DNA of 64,000 bases from Diploptera punctata (GCA_030220185.1 JASPKZ010004560.1:310001-374000); one strand, 5' to 3'. Counted from the stretch's first letter, positions 11,077-21,510 are shown. The notes: generated from the sequence alone by a model not told the origin. Made by a program: numbers and translations.

Positions 11077-11345
11077 ATTCATATGCAGATTTATAATGTT
11101 TACACATCTATCTGTGCCTAAAGTTTTATTTTCCTTCTTCACTCGTACCTATCCATGCACTCCATGCCCTTCAGCCCTCCTGTTTTCATTCCAGTTCTTA
11201 TTTCTTGCATCCATCAGTTTCGAGGTCTTCCTAACGTTGTTCTTCCAGGTGGATATCACCGTTCCAATGTTTTTCTGGTTAACTTTTCTTTTTGCTTTCA
11301 TTGTACATTCCCATACAAATTTAACACTCATTCAAAACCATAAGA
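11077..11345 (-). mobile_element. LINE-D 3' fragment
   Basis: Minus-strand frame: KFVWECTMKAKRKVNQKN, STWKNNVRKTSKLMDARNK, NWNENRRAEGHGVHG, then VKKENKTLGTDRCVN. A homologous copy in the same orientation lies at 12,781-13,040. Both end at an (AAT)n tract, consistent with a LINE whose 3' tail is or recruits (AAT)n. Confidence 0.65.
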
Positions 11346-11378
11346 TAATATTTCTGTTTTACAGTGTGTAGTATAATA

Positions 11379-11765
11379 TTGTATATTTAAGTCTCGTAGA
11401 CTGCGATGGGCAGGACATGTGGCACGTATGGGGAATTAAAATACACGTGGATTAAATAAATGTACCGCGGGCTCATTAAATTCCCGCCATGTTGGACGTT
11501 ATAGCATTATATACTAACGTCTGTCTGTACTTGTACATCCCCGCGACTTCGACAGTACTGCTCCATTCCAGTAGGAAAACCAGAGGGAAAACGCCCAGTT
11601 GGTAGACCAAGAATGAGGTGGGAGAATAACATTAACTATGATTTGAGGGAATTAGATTATACAGGGGATGATTGGAAAACATTAGCTCAGAATAGGGATG
11701 TATGGAGAGTTTATGTCCGCGCGGCCATGAACATACGGGTTCGATAGTGCCAGTAAGTAAGTAAG
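11379..11765 (+). mobile_element. LINE-A 3' fragment with templated insert
   Basis: LINE-A reading from agtctcgtagactgcgatgg through GHVAR is broken at 11,434, where a 138-bp insert replaces about 29 bp of the ORF. It resumes at 11,571 with GKPEGKRPVGRPRMRWENN, DRDVWRVYV and the 3' end gggttcgatagtgccagtaag. Confidence 0.85.
11434..11571 (+). repeat. 138-bp duplicated segment, copy 2 (inside LINE-A)
   Basis: A near-identical copy of 10,880-11,017. There is no poly-A or other tail and no target duplication, and LINE-A bases are lost at the junction. That pattern suits repair-templated insertion better than transposition. Confidence 0.8.
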
Positions 11766-11857
11766 TATAATATTGTTGCAGTAAGCTATAACCCTAACAT
11801 GCCTTGTGGCGAAATAGGGTTTCAAAATATTTGGAGATTCAATAATAAAAATATAAC

Positions 11858-12440
11858 TAACTAACTAACTCACTGGCACTGTCGAACCCGTAGGTTCATG
11901 ACCGCGCGGACAAAAGCTCTCCATACATCCCTATCATGAGCTATATTGCTTTCCAATAATTCCCTGTATAATCTATTTCCTTCAAATCGTAGTTAATGTT
12001 ATTCTTCCACATCATTCTTGGTCTACCAATTGGGCATTTTTCATCTGGTTTTCCTACAAGAAGCTTCCATGTACGTCTTTCATTCCCCATTCGTGCCACA
12101 TATCCTGCCCATCGCAGTCTATGAGACTTAACTGTTCTTATTATATCTGGCTTCATATACGGACCATGTAGGTCACTCTTATGTGGTCTTCTCCATTCAC
12201 CTGTCTGTTCATCTCTCTTTGGTCCAAAATATTTTCTAAGAACTTTATTCTCATATACTCGTAATCTCCTTTCCTCCCTTAAAGTAACAGTCCAAGTTTC
12301 ACATCCATGTAATATAACTGGTAGAATAATAGTTTTATATATTTTCAGTTTAAGGTTTTTTGAAAGCAGTTTGGACGTCAAGAGTCTCTGTAATGCATAA
12401 TAGCACGCATTTCCAGAATTTAGCCTATGTTTAATTACTT
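11858..12440 (-). mobile_element. LINE-A fragment, relatively intact
   Basis: The minus strand keeps a long open reading through LKIYKTIILPVILHGCETW, FGPKRDEQTGEWRRPH, SHRLRWAGYVARMGNERR, LVGKPDEKCPIGRP and DLKEIDYTGN. It is one of the better preserved LINE-A C-termini. The 231-residue frame continuing to 12,636 reads through into an oppositely oriented SINE and is not a real fusion. Confidence 0.85.
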
Positions 12441-12451
12441 TATGTAATAAT

Positions 12452-12748
12452 AACGCCGTAGCGTAGTGGTTAAGGCACTGAGCTACAAGCCGGAGGGTCG
12501 AGGGTTCAAGTCCCGTTGGGGTCAGGATTTTTAAACTGACCCAAACCCTCTGGCGGCACTGTGGCCCTGGGGTCGACTCAGCCTCTAACGGAAATAAGTA
12601 CCAGACGCTTGTTCTGGGGGTAAAGGCGGCCGTCACGCAGGGCTGACAACCCGGCTGACATAAAGTGCCGATTGTCTAGAAAAAGTAGGAGCCTTAACCT
12701 CTTATCACCCCAAGGCCCTCCGGGCCTGTTGTGGAATCACTTTACTTA
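12452..12748 (+). mobile_element. SINE2, tRNA-derived
   Basis: A pol III A box (tagcgtagtggttaaggc) and B box (gggttcaagtccc) form the head, followed by a body with ggggtcagg, aaactgaccc, gtggccctggggtcgactcag, gtaaaggcggccgtcacgc and gccctccgggcctgttgtgg. It ends in (AAT)n. A truncated second copy lies at 17,594-17,815. Confidence 0.8.
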
Positions 12749-12780
12749 ATAATAATAGTAATAATAATAATAATAATAAT
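12749..12780. repeat. (AAT)n microsatellite at SINE2 tail
   Basis: About 10 AAT units directly following the SINE2 body and abutting LINE-D. Confidence 0.9.
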
Positions 12781-13040
12781 TTTATTTATATTCGGATTTT
12801 AAATGTCCATACATCTTTTTGTGGCTAAAGTTTTATTTTCTTTCTTCACTCGTACCTATCCATTCACTCCATGTCCTTCTGTCCTCATTCCAGTTCTTAT
12901 TTCTTGCATGCATCACTTTCGGGGGCTTCCTTCCTTTCTTCTTCCAGGTGACCACCTTTATTCTTCTTCCAGGTGAACACCAATCCAATTTTTTTCTGAG
13001 TAACCTTTCTTAATGAATTCGTCGTACATTCCCATTACAA
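12781..13040 (-). mobile_element. LINE-D 3' fragment, copy 2
   Basis: It parallels 11,077-11,345: atacatctttttgtgg, aagttttattttctttcttc, actcgtacctatccattc, cattccagttcttatttcttgc and cttccaggtg in the same order. An internal duplication repeats ttcttcttccaggtga. The reading frame is lost. Confidence 0.65.
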
Positions 13041-13124
13041 TTTAATTGCTTGTATCTTATATAATCTACTATTAAATATTTAATATTAATTTTTTCTCGT
13101 ATGACTTGATTTATTTATTTATTC

Positions 13125-13330
13125 CGATTATGAACATCTTGCTGCTCTCCTAAAAAAAATCCTTTCCCATCGACATAAGTTTTTATTTTAAGTTCTGTTA
13201 AATTTCCATACATCAGCTCCATATGTGACATTACTTCTCACTATTGCATTATATATTTGTAATTTATTATTCCTGGTTATATGTCTGAATTATGTATTTG
13301 TAATTTATTTTTCATGGTTATATGTCTGTT
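13125..13330 (-). mobile_element. LINE-E fragment, inverted relative to its 3' half
   Basis: Minus-strand translation gives NKLQIYNAIVRSNVTYGADVWKFN, the 'IYK..VRP.LTYGAE.W' block of a LINE ORF. A 41-45 bp stretch ending in ggttatatgtctg is duplicated. The next part of the same kind of ORF appears on the plus strand from 13,378, separated by (AAT)n. Confidence 0.55.
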
Positions 13331-13334
13331 CCAT

Positions 13335-13342
13335 AGGGCATA

Positions 13343-13380
<38 letters not shown>
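13335..13380. repeat. (AAT)n microsatellite
   Basis: About 14 AAT units between the two oppositely oriented LINE-E parts. Confidence 0.9.
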
Positions 13381-13381
<1 letters not shown>

Positions 13382-13761
13382 GAGAAATAAATTATTAGTC
13401 ACAGAAATTGACGTTTTAAGAACATCGGCAAAAATATCAAAATTAGACAAAATTAAAAATAATGCAATAAGAACAATTATGAATGTAGAAAAGGATATTG
13501 CATAAGAGATTGAAGAAATCCAACCAATATTGTATGGGCATATAATGAGAATAAGGAACGCAGAAACAAACAAAGAAATATTAAAATTGATACCTCCTGG
13601 AAAAGGAAAACCTGGTAGACCAAAACCAACGTGGATAAAGGAGATTCAAGACAACATGAAGAAGGGAAATATGACAGAAGCAGAAACACAAGATAGGGAA
13701 GTGTGGAATAAAAAAATAATATATTTTGGTTGAGGATACCTGTGTAAATTACAGAATCAAT

Positions 13762-13766
<5 letters not shown>
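13381..13766 (+). mobile_element. LINE-E C-terminus and 3' end
   Basis: Plus-strand frame: VTEIDVLRTSAKISKLDKIKN, EIEEIQPILYGHIMRIRNAE, LIPPGKGKPGRPKPTWIKEIQ and AETQDREVWNKKI, then a stop. One in-frame TAA precedes EIEEIQ. The 3' end (ttgaggatacctgtgtaaat) runs into (AAT)n. A minus-strand copy of the same family is at 51,505-51,835. Confidence 0.75.

Positions 13767-13846
<80 letters not shown>
13767..13846. repeat. (AAT)n microsatellite
   Basis: About 26 uninterrupted AAT units at the LINE-E 3' end. Confidence 0.97.
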
Positions 13847-14785
13847 CTCGATTTTTATTAAATTATTGGTCTGATAAAAAGTGTAAAATATAACAGAATA
13901 ATACAAATTTAGCTATAAATTGGTTATATATTTTATTGTCTAAGAAAATATTTGGTGACCTTTTAAAATTATTTTTGAGTCGGATAGTCCTTTATATTAA
14001 CAATAATCACAAATAGGAATGAGATGCACAAAGAAAGTAAACATAGGCTCAATTCTGTAAATGCGTGTTATTATACTTTATAGAGACTCTTGATTTCCCA
14101 ACTCCTTTCAGAAAACGTTAAACTGAAAATATATAAAACCATTATTCTACCAGGTATATTAGATTAGATTAGATTTATTTAGCCTGGTGGAGTTATATGG
14201 TCGCGAAACATGGACTCTTGCTTTAAGGGAGGAAAGGAGATTGCGAGTATTTGAGAATAAAGTTCTTAGGAAAATTTTTGGACCAAAGAGAGATGAACAG
14301 ACAGGTGAATGGAGAAGACTACATAACAGTGAACTACATGGTCTTTATAGGAAGCCAGATATAATGAGAACAGTTAAGTCTCGTAGAGTGCGATTGGCAG
14401 GACATATGGCACGAATGGGGAATGAAAGACGTGTATGGAGGCTTCTTGTAGGAAAACCAGAGGGAAAGCGCCCAGTTGGTAGACCAAGAATGAGGTGGGA
14501 GAATAACATGAAATATGATTTGTGGGAAGTAGATTATACAGCGAATGAGTGGTAAGCATTATCTCGGGATAGGGATGTATGGAACCTCCGCGTTCGATAG
14601 TGTCAGTGAGTTAGTTACTATATATAGGTCTATGAAGGGAGGGAATTTCAGAGTCGTGTGGCTGAAACAAGAAGGGTGAGGAATAGTGAGATGTTCGATG
14701 TAGAGGAACAGCTGGAGTTCAAATTTCTCTCGAATGTGTGTTTAAGTTGTAGTGGGAGGGTTGTGAATGGAAAGGACTAATTTTC
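13847..14785 (-). mobile_element. LINE-F copy split by LINE-A
   Basis: Minus-strand LINE-F flanks both sides of a plus-strand LINE-A. The right part (14,640-14,780) contains cagccacacgactctgaaattccctccc, the 'VSATRL.NSLP' block. The left part (13,925-14,020) holds aaggactatccgactcaaaaat and the start of the 3' untranslated region. The parallel uninterrupted order is seen at 22,690-23,130. Confidence 0.65.
14030..14615 (+). mobile_element. LINE-A fragment with 35-bp foreign insert
   Basis: From caaataggaatgagatgcac to ttcgatagtgtcagtgag. The frame 14,187-14,555 encodes GRETWTLALREERRLRVFENK, FGPKRDEQTGEWRRLHNS, GHMARMGNERRVWRLLVGK and GRPRMRWENNMK. At about 14,162-14,203, ttagattagatttatttagcctggtggagt, which matches a LINE-F 3' terminus in antisense, interrupts the VILYGCE block. 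Confidence 0.85.
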
Positions 14786-14789
14786 AAAA

Positions 14790-15240
14790 TACGTTCGATT
14801 TTTTTTTTTTGGGATTAATGGATTATATCTTCATGTCATTGTCAGTATTTGCTGATTTACTTAGAAGGTTTCCATCAATCCATCATCAGGCATCCCCATT
14901 GAGATGGTCTAAGGATCTAAGGTGTGCTCGAACCAGAGCAGTGTGGCTTATTCTGCTCGTCGGCTTTTGGGCTCTCTGTTTGTCGACGTCGCGGATTACG
15001 ACGCCCTGCTCTGGGGAGACCACACCTACTATTTATCTTAATTCATGTCATCACGGCTAAACACCTATGCCGCTAAATATGAGTGGGCTAAGACACTTAA
15101 CCCTAAAACGATAGTCACTAGTGATTTTGCTGCCAAGGAGCCACAACAGGTTCTAGTATGCAACGCAGTCGGCAATGTTGGACCATTGCCAACCCTTAGT
15201 TAGTTAGTTACTTAGTGAGAAAAAGGGACTGAAAATCGCA
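14790..15240. other. Unclassified, moderately GC-rich segment
   Basis: No motif is recognised. The 97-codon frame at 14,767-15,060 lacks supporting features. The right edge contains tagttagttac, the LINE-A-type tail word, so some of this may be debris next to an eroded LINE-A 3' end. Confidence 0.3.
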
Positions 15241-15960
15241 GAATGTGTGGAGAAAAATAAGGAGGAGGCACTTAGATATAAACCAACAAGATACTTTCGC
15301 CGAATGTACGGGAAAACACTCACTGTTTTTAAAACACGTTTGGGGAAAAGAATCTTATATACTCAACCTAGGATTTAAAGAGAGATCAGGGCTTGCTTGG
15401 TTTGAGCTAGGGGCGTGGCAATTTCTAAAAATTAGCGACGATCACGATATGCGAATATGTCCAATGTGCGGGAGCTCTGAAGACGAGATACATATATTAG
15501 GAAAATTTAACGATTTAGAATATTGGAGGCGTCAGTTATTACCGGAAATATTTCTAAATTCAAATCGTGAAAGATTGGCATGCTACGAGTTAATGGTAAA
15601 TCCAGAAAATTGGATAGACTTGGGTAAATTTCTGGACAAAACACTCATTCATGAATAAATACACGTTATCAAAATGCAATACAATTAATTCTTAATAATT
15701 CTACATAAATTAATTAATGTATAATGTTATTACATTATTATGTAATTGTAATATTATTGTGTTTTCTTTATATAATCGTAATGGTATTGTTTTCTTTTTG
15801 TTTTTCTTTATACTATACCAATTATTACTTTAATGTAACGGACTGTCAACAGCACGTACGGCTTACTGCCGGTGCGACCCATATTTGTAAATAATATTGT
15901 ATATATCTCACTTTTAGTCTAATAAAGTCCTATTACTACTACTACTACTACTACTAGTTC
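15241..15960 (+). mobile_element. LINE-G 3' fragment with zinc-finger-like C-terminus
   Basis: The open frame 15,245-15,658 (137 codons, no stops) ends a LINE ORF. It contains CTGKHSLFLKHVWGKESY, KERSGLAWFELGAWQFL and ICPMCGSSEDEIHIL, a CxxC motif like the terminal CCHC/HC-type finger of Jockey/R1/I-clade LINEs (second half degenerate). The 3' untranslated region includes tcaacagcacgtacggcttac, acccatatttgtaaataata and taataaagtcc, and ends in (TAC)n. The same 3' end recurs at 27,606-27,710. Confidence 0.65.
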
Positions 15961-16465
15961 CAAAAATGATAATTGATGATCGAGGAAAGGGTTCATTATT
16001 GCGGTGGACTATTTGAGTTTAAGATCGTTCCCAAGACTAACAAAGTCTCTGATTGGTTTTGAAACTTTGAAAGTGTTTGTTGATCTTTTATGATCAAAAT
16101 AACATCGCTAGATCCTTTCTTATCTTACATCATTTCTCAACTTGAGATCCATACATAAATCTAACTCTTTTTTCCGTACAAAAGAAAGCTTTTCCAACTT
16201 TTTTTATAAATATAGAATCGCTTACAGAAATGTTTTCCATTATAAAGCTGTGGAAAATTGTAAAGCTGAGAAAATTCTGTACAAAGCTCATCTACACATC
16301 AATCACCTGTGTCAAAAGAACAGCCTTTCACCTTACAAAGCTCTCTATCGAGTTCTACTTCCAAAATCAAAGAGCAAATAGATGTTACAGATATTACGCT
16401 TTCAAAAGAAAGGAATAAAGTTTGACATTAACATTTTATACTCTACCTATTTCAAGACAAGAGTA
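15961..16465. other. No gene recognised
   Basis: Two overlapping frames at 16,142-16,418 lack motifs. The word tacaaagctc occurs twice, but I cannot define a repeat unit. Confidence 0.35.
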
Positions 16466-16466
16466 C

Positions 16467-16538
<72 letters not shown>

Positions 16539-16540
16539 TT
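16466..16540. repeat. (AAT)n microsatellite
   Basis: About 24 AAT units; poly-Asn frames over it are artefacts. Confidence 0.97.
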
Positions 16541-16962
16541 TCTATATTTATCATGTTTCACATCTTCATGCGCCCAATTAATATACTGTCATTCTTCTCC
16601 ACATCCTTCTGTCATTCCAATCTCCATCGTACAATCCTTTATACCTGATACTGCTCAATACACCAACAATCCACGTTTTATTTTTGACCGTCCTCTTCAA
16701 AAGTTAGTGCAGGTTGGAATCATTATTATGAAATTAATGAGAGGATAAATAAGGGCAATCTACAATATCAAAAGTAAATGGTGTTTTAAGGGATCTGAAC
16801 ATAAGTTCTAAAACAAAAACAAACATTTTAAATAGAATAATGAGGAATACAATAACAATACTGATAATAATAATACCATTGTCAGAAAAATGAAGGGAAT
16901 ATGAATTCAAAGGAACCGCCTCGAAGTAATTTACCTAGTCCTACATATGTGCTCATTCGCAG
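16541..16962. other. No gene recognised
   Basis: AT-rich DNA with scattered short AAT clusters near 16,860-16,875. No coding or TE motif is read. Confidence 0.35.
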
Positions 16963-16966
16963 TCAA

Positions 16967-17039
<73 letters not shown>

Positions 17040-17040
17040 T
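16963..17040. repeat. (AAT)n microsatellite
   Basis: About 25 AAT units immediately 5' of a LINE-A fragment. Confidence 0.97.
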
Positions 17041-17041
17041 A

Positions 17042-17312
17042 AATCATTATCGTAGACTGCGTTGAGCAGGATATGTTGCACGAATGGTGAATGAAAAATG
17101 GGACATGCAAACTTAAAATAGGAAAAAACAGAGGGAAAGTGTCCAGTAGGTAAGTCAAGATTGGCTAGGGACTATAACATTAACTATGTTTTAAGGGTGG
17201 TGAATGACGCAGGAAATAATTGAAAACATAGTTCAGGATAGGGATGTATGGAGAGCATAAGTTCGCACGGCCTTGAAACTTCGGGTTCGATAGTACCTGT
17301 GAGTTATTTCTG
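17042..17312 (+). mobile_element. LINE-A 3' fragment, decayed
   Basis: It reads tcgtagactgcgttgagcag, gttgcacgaatggtgaatga, cagagggaaagtgtccagt, ggatagggatgtatggag and gggttcgatagtacctgtgag. It is joined at its right to the LINE-L tail. Confidence 0.75.
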
Positions 17313-17593
17313 AACAATTATACAATATGTGGGAAATAATCAATTACAATAGTTTGGACAAATGAAGAGGAAAAATGAAGATAGATTGTCAGCTGTTTGG
17401 AGTTGATTCCAAATCGGAGGAGAAGAAGAGGAAGGCCTAAGAAGACATGGATAGAGGGGATTATGAATTTGGTGAAGGGCAGGGACTGCAGGATGGTGAC
17501 TGGAAGGTTAGAGATGAATGGAGGAATAGAATCAAAACTTAATATTGAGCACAGTAAGATGTTGTATACATTTAAAACCTTTTAAATAATAAT
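17313..17593 (+). mobile_element. LINE-L 3' tail (unoccupied BEL and K target sites)
   Basis: It contains QLQ.FGQMKRKNEDRLSAV-like coding, then IPNRRRRRGRPKKTWIEGIMN, a short 3' untranslated region with gactgcaggatggtgactgg, and the end aagatgttgtatacatttaaaacc. The parallel copy at 44,195-50,670 carries element K at the gcaggat site and the BEL/Pao element at the tatac site. This copy therefore preserves the state before both insertions. Confidence 0.8.
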
Positions 17594-17815
17594 TTTGGGG
17601 TCAGGCTTTTTAAACTGACCAAAAACCTTCTGGTGGCATCATGGCCCTAGAGTCGATTCAGCTTCTAACGGAAATGAGTACCAGACGTTTGTCTGGGGGT
17701 AAAGGCGGCCGTCACGCAGGGCTGACATCAAATGTCGATTGTCTAGAAAAAAAAGTAGGAACATTAACCTCCTACTACCCCAAAGTCTGCTATGGCCTGC
17801 AGTGGGATCACACTT
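17594..17815 (+). mobile_element. SINE2, 5'-truncated copy
   Basis: It shares tttggggtcagg, aaactgacc, gtcgattcagc, taacggaaatgagtaccagacg, gtaaaggcggccgtcacgc and gattgtctagaaaaaa with SINE2 at 12.5 kb. The pol III head is missing. Confidence 0.8.
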
Positions 17816-17901
17816 TTTTTTTCAAGTTGATTGAATATCAATACATTGAACTTAATAATTTTTTTAATTCATCGTAAACCACCTTAGGGGTATTGATTAA
17901 A

Positions 17902-18165
17902 TTGTAAAAATTATAATATTCGTACCTCAACTAAAATAAGCAAAGATTGTAAACATGTTTTAATGAGAACACGCCCAACGAACTGAACCCTCTGTATAAA
18001 CTCTACTAAAACCTTCATTACCATTGTAGATGCTGATGATGGAAGATTGTCTTCTGAAAGGCCTACATTTTTAATGTTTGACGATGTTTTATAAACATAA
18101 GTTTGTTTTAGGCTGAGGACGACAAATATAAAAGGTACGAATTTTATAATTTTAATATAATATAC
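17902..18165. mobile_element. Possible element K relative, inverted-repeat type
   Basis: The outer words attataatattcgtacc (left) and ggtacgaattttataat (right) are inverted. The right arm also carries ggctgaggacgac and ctgaaaggccta, which match the K copy at 44.6 kb (gtcgtcctcagc, aggcctttcag). Only one side shows those words, so this may be a chimeric or eroded K copy. Confidence 0.4.
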
Positions 18166-18184
18166 ATTAAACTTCATCATACAT

Positions 18185-19020
18185 GCAAGTATTAGGCCAT
18201 GATACCTGTTACGATCTCAAAGAGGAATTTTCCATCCAGCTCTTTTTTGTACGTCCCAGCGATCTTTTGCCTTGGGGGCAGTAACGAAGCATGGCTTTTG
18301 GAATCTATGAGATGACATTCGTTAAAGGTGGGCTTTCCAGTAGTTCTGGTAGTTTTGTATATAGTGGAGAATGGGTTCTACATCCAACTCTTCCATAATT
18401 TTATTTATGGCCTCACTTTGTAAAGCCTGCTGTACGGTGCATAAATCGCATATCATTTGCTGTTATTCGGCTTTCATCTCTTCTTCGTATTTCATGCTTG
18501 GAAAATAGTGCGAACTGGATAAAAGTAGATTGAAGCTAGATTATAAAAATACGATATTTGATATTGTATTGGCAGCTACTTGCTACTTCATCGGTAGACG
18601 ATCTATTCCCAGTCTACCTCTTTATGTCTGTGATATTAACTAAGATTCCTCGCAACACTTCCTAAGTATTGAATAAAATCTCTGCTAGGAACGTGGAGGA
18701 AGACGAAATTTCTTGGAAAATATGAGAATCTAGTCTTTGATGCATGGAGCATCTTGTCGACCTGAATATCTCGGGGAGAAGGTAATCTTACCACTCCTCG
18801 AATTCAAATTCAGAGCAATACTGAGATGGGGGGTAGCATTACAATTAAGCTCAAGGAGGCTTTGATCACACTGTAACAAATGTAATGCCATAATCTGTGC
18901 AGGCAGGTCTAGCATAAACCGCCTTCATAATTCATTAGCTTACATTCCTTTCAAGTAAAACTTAACCAAACTTCTTGACGCTGCAGGCCTTGAAACCGCG
19001 TAGTTTATCAGCCTTCTGCT
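18185..19020. other. Unclassified; includes a dispersed segment shared with 24.74 kb
   Basis: At 18,200-18,310, tgttacgatctcaaagaggaattt, agcgatcttttgcct and acgaagcatggcttttgg parallel 24,746-24,850 (tgttacgatatcactgatgaattt, agagatctctttcct, acgaagcatggttttggg). This implies a shared but unidentified repeat. The remainder to 19,020 shows nothing recognisable. Confidence 0.4.
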
Positions 19021-19021
19021 C

Positions 19022-19345
19022 TCCTCACTGACGCTATCGAACCTAAAGGTTCATGGGTCGGGCGGACATAAGCTCTGTACACATCCCTATCCCGAATTAA
19101 TGTTTTGCAACTATCCCTGTATAATCTACTACCCTTAAATCATGGGCTTCATTCTTGGCGTACCAACAACACGTTTTTAGTGTGGTTTTCCTAGAAAAAG
19201 TTTCCATGCTTCTCTTTCATTCTCCATTCATGCCACATGCCCTACCCATCGTAGTCTATGAGATACTCATAATAATATCTCCTCCATGTTTCATATCCAT
19301 ATAACTGGTAGAATAACAGTTTCATATATTTCCAGTTTATTTATT
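19022..19345 (-). mobile_element. LINE-A 3' end, first of three in a row
   Basis: The complement of the LINE-A 3' end (gacgctatcgaacctaaagg) through tgctctccattcatgccac, with internal deletions, ending at ataactggtagaataacag. Confidence 0.75.
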
Positions 19346-19379
19346 TATTTATTGACTCATATTTTTGCATACCATGACT

Positions 19380-19862
19380 AACTATCGTACTGGCTCTATC
19401 GAACCCATAGGTACATGACCGCGCGGACATAAGATCTCCACATATCCCTATCCTGAGTTAATATTTTCCAATCATTCCCTGTATAATCTGCTTCCCTTAA
19501 ATCATAGTTAATGTTATTCTCCCACCTCATTCTTGGTCTACCAACAGAGCGTTTTCAGTCTGGTTTTCCTATAAGATGCTTTCACGCACCTCTCTCAATC
19601 CCCATTCGTGCCACATGTCCTGCTCATCGCAGTCTGTGAGACTTAACTGTAATTAGTATACCCTCTTTCCTACAAATATCATGTAGCTCACTGTTTTACA
19701 GTCTTCTCCATTCGTCTGCCTATTCATCTGTCTCTGATCTACAGATTTTCTAAGAACGTCTTTGTCAGATACTCATAATCTTATCTCCTCCCTCTAAGTA
19801 AGAGTCCATGTAATATTACTGGTTTAATAACAGTTTTATATATTTTCAGTTTAATGTTTTTT
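19380..19862 (-). mobile_element. LINE-A 3' end, second of three
   Basis: It begins after tttttgcataccatgactaac and runs ctggctctatcgaaccc ... tcttggtctaccaacagagcg ... ttggtcaagat-like words ... tatattttcagtttaatg. Its orientation matches its neighbours. Confidence 0.8.
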
Positions 19863-19875
19863 TCTTTTTTTGCAT

Positions 19876-20450
19876 ATCATAACTAACACACTGGTACTAT
19901 CGAACCCGTAGGTTCATGGCCGCGCGGACATAAGCTCTCCATATGTCCCTATCCTGAGTCAATGTTTTCCAATCATATCCTGTGTAATCTACTTCCCTCA
20001 AATCATAGTTAATGTTATTTCCCACTTCGTTCTTGGTCTGTCAACTGGGATTTCCCCTCTGGTTTTCCTACAAGAAGCTTCCATGCCTCCCATTCGTGCC
20101 ACATGTCAGGCCTATTCGCCGTCTACGATACTTAACTGTTCTTAAAATATCTCGTTTCCTTTAACGATCATTTATCTCACTGTTATATAAGTCTTCTCCA
20201 TTCGCCTGTCTGTTCATCTCTCTTTGGTCAAAGATTTTTCTAAGATCATTATTCCCAAATTCTTATCATATCTCCTCCTATAGAGTAAGAGTCCATGTTT
20301 CGCATCCATATAATATAACTGGCAGAATAAACATATTTATACATTTACAGTTCAATTTTTTTAAAGAAGTTGGGACGACACGTGTCCCTGTAATATATAA
20401 TTTAATGCATTTCCAGAACTGAATATATCTTTAATTTCTTTGTGCATACC
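19876..20450 (-). mobile_element. LINE-A 3' end, third of three
   Basis: It begins after tttttgcatatcataactaac, parallel to the previous junction. It extends furthest into the ORF, ending with gggacgacacgtgtccctg and gcatttccagaactgaa. Confidence 0.8.
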
Positions 20451-20944
20451 ATGTAGTTGGAAAATGTATTACATCTAATCTTAAAAGTTTCCAGAAAAAA
20501 AAATGTTACATAGTTTAATGTGGCATTATCGGAACATGCCTTTCATACTCCCCTTAGCCCTATAATTATGTTGTTTGGATTTTTAAATAGCCTTCAGTTG
20601 ATATTGTACATACATAAATTGACTGTATTACTTATTCGCACATGCGTAGTTGTATCTGTGATAATAACGAATGTGTTTATATTATTTTAGAAGCGATATT
20701 CAGTTGTTAATTAGTCTGCGAGATGCGGAGGCGTCAGATTGAATGAATGCTATCGATTTCTTGTGATTAAACGCGTCGGGTCAATGAATACAGAAATGCA
20801 ATTATCACAGGAAGAGAAAACCAATGGCACTACCTGCAAACTCAAATAATTATCATTTACAATTGTCACCTGTCTACATTTATACTACTTTTCAAACTCT
20901 GTGAACAGCGAGACGTAGTTTGCGCAGATATAGATAGAGAGAGG
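20451..20944. other. No gene recognised
   Basis: Unique-looking sequence with no readable motif; only short frames. Confidence 0.35.
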
Positions 20945-21165
20945 AATTGTTATAATGAAAATGGACAGTTGATGAAAAATGAGGGAAATTTTGAAGCAGG
21001 GACTGAATTCAAATACAGAGGAACAAAAATTACAAAAAGGACTGAGGAGTACAAATAAATTAAACATAGGCTTAATTCTGGAAATGCAGTATAATATATA
21101 CTTCAGGTCTGTTGTCGTTCCAAATTTTCTAAAAAAATAAACTGATAATATATAAATATTTTGTT
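20945..21165 (+). mobile_element. LINE-A internal fragment
   Basis: It reads gaaaatggacagttgatgaa, aatgagggaaattttgaagc, ttaaacataggcttaattctgg and actgataatatataaatat. It corresponds to the segment just downstream of RT motif C (NEQLMKNE..F, LNSGNA). Confidence 0.75.
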
Positions 21166-21166
21166 A

Positions 21167-21197
<31 letters not shown>
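21166..21197. repeat. (ATT)n microsatellite
   Basis: About 10 ATT units between two LINE-A fragments. Confidence 0.9.
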
Positions 21198-21198
<1 letters not shown>

Positions 21199-21510
21199 TG
21201 GTGTTAATACGTTCTTGTTTATACTGATGATATAATGTTATTAGGAGATAGCAAGGAGATACTAAGTGCCAATATGCACACTCTATTGACTAACACCAAG
21301 AAATTGGGACTGGAAGTAAACACCAACAAAACTAAATACATGGTCACACATAGAAATGCATTATAAAATGGAAATGAACAGTTAATGAAAAATGAGGAAA
21401 ATTTTGAAGAAGTAGCTGAATACAAATACCAAGGAACAATAATTATAAACAAGAATGTGTATACATTAAAGACAGAAAGATGTGTATACATTTAAAATCT
21501 GTACATAAAT
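21195..21510 (+). mobile_element. LINE-A fragment carrying RT motif C
   Basis: It begins at ggtgttaatacg and encodes YTDDIMLLGDSKEI (motif C, with T replacing the usual A of ADD), NMHTLLTNTKKLGLEVNTN, KTKYMVTHRNAL, then a stop and NGNEQLMKNEENFEEVAEY. Its 5' boundary against (ATT)n is the same as in the copy at 36,634. Confidence 0.8.

Noticed and set aside
11941..12636. 231-codon minus-strand frame as a LINE-SINE fusion gene
   Set aside because: Its N-terminal third is antisense SINE2 sequence read by chance; only the LINE-A part is real coding remnant.
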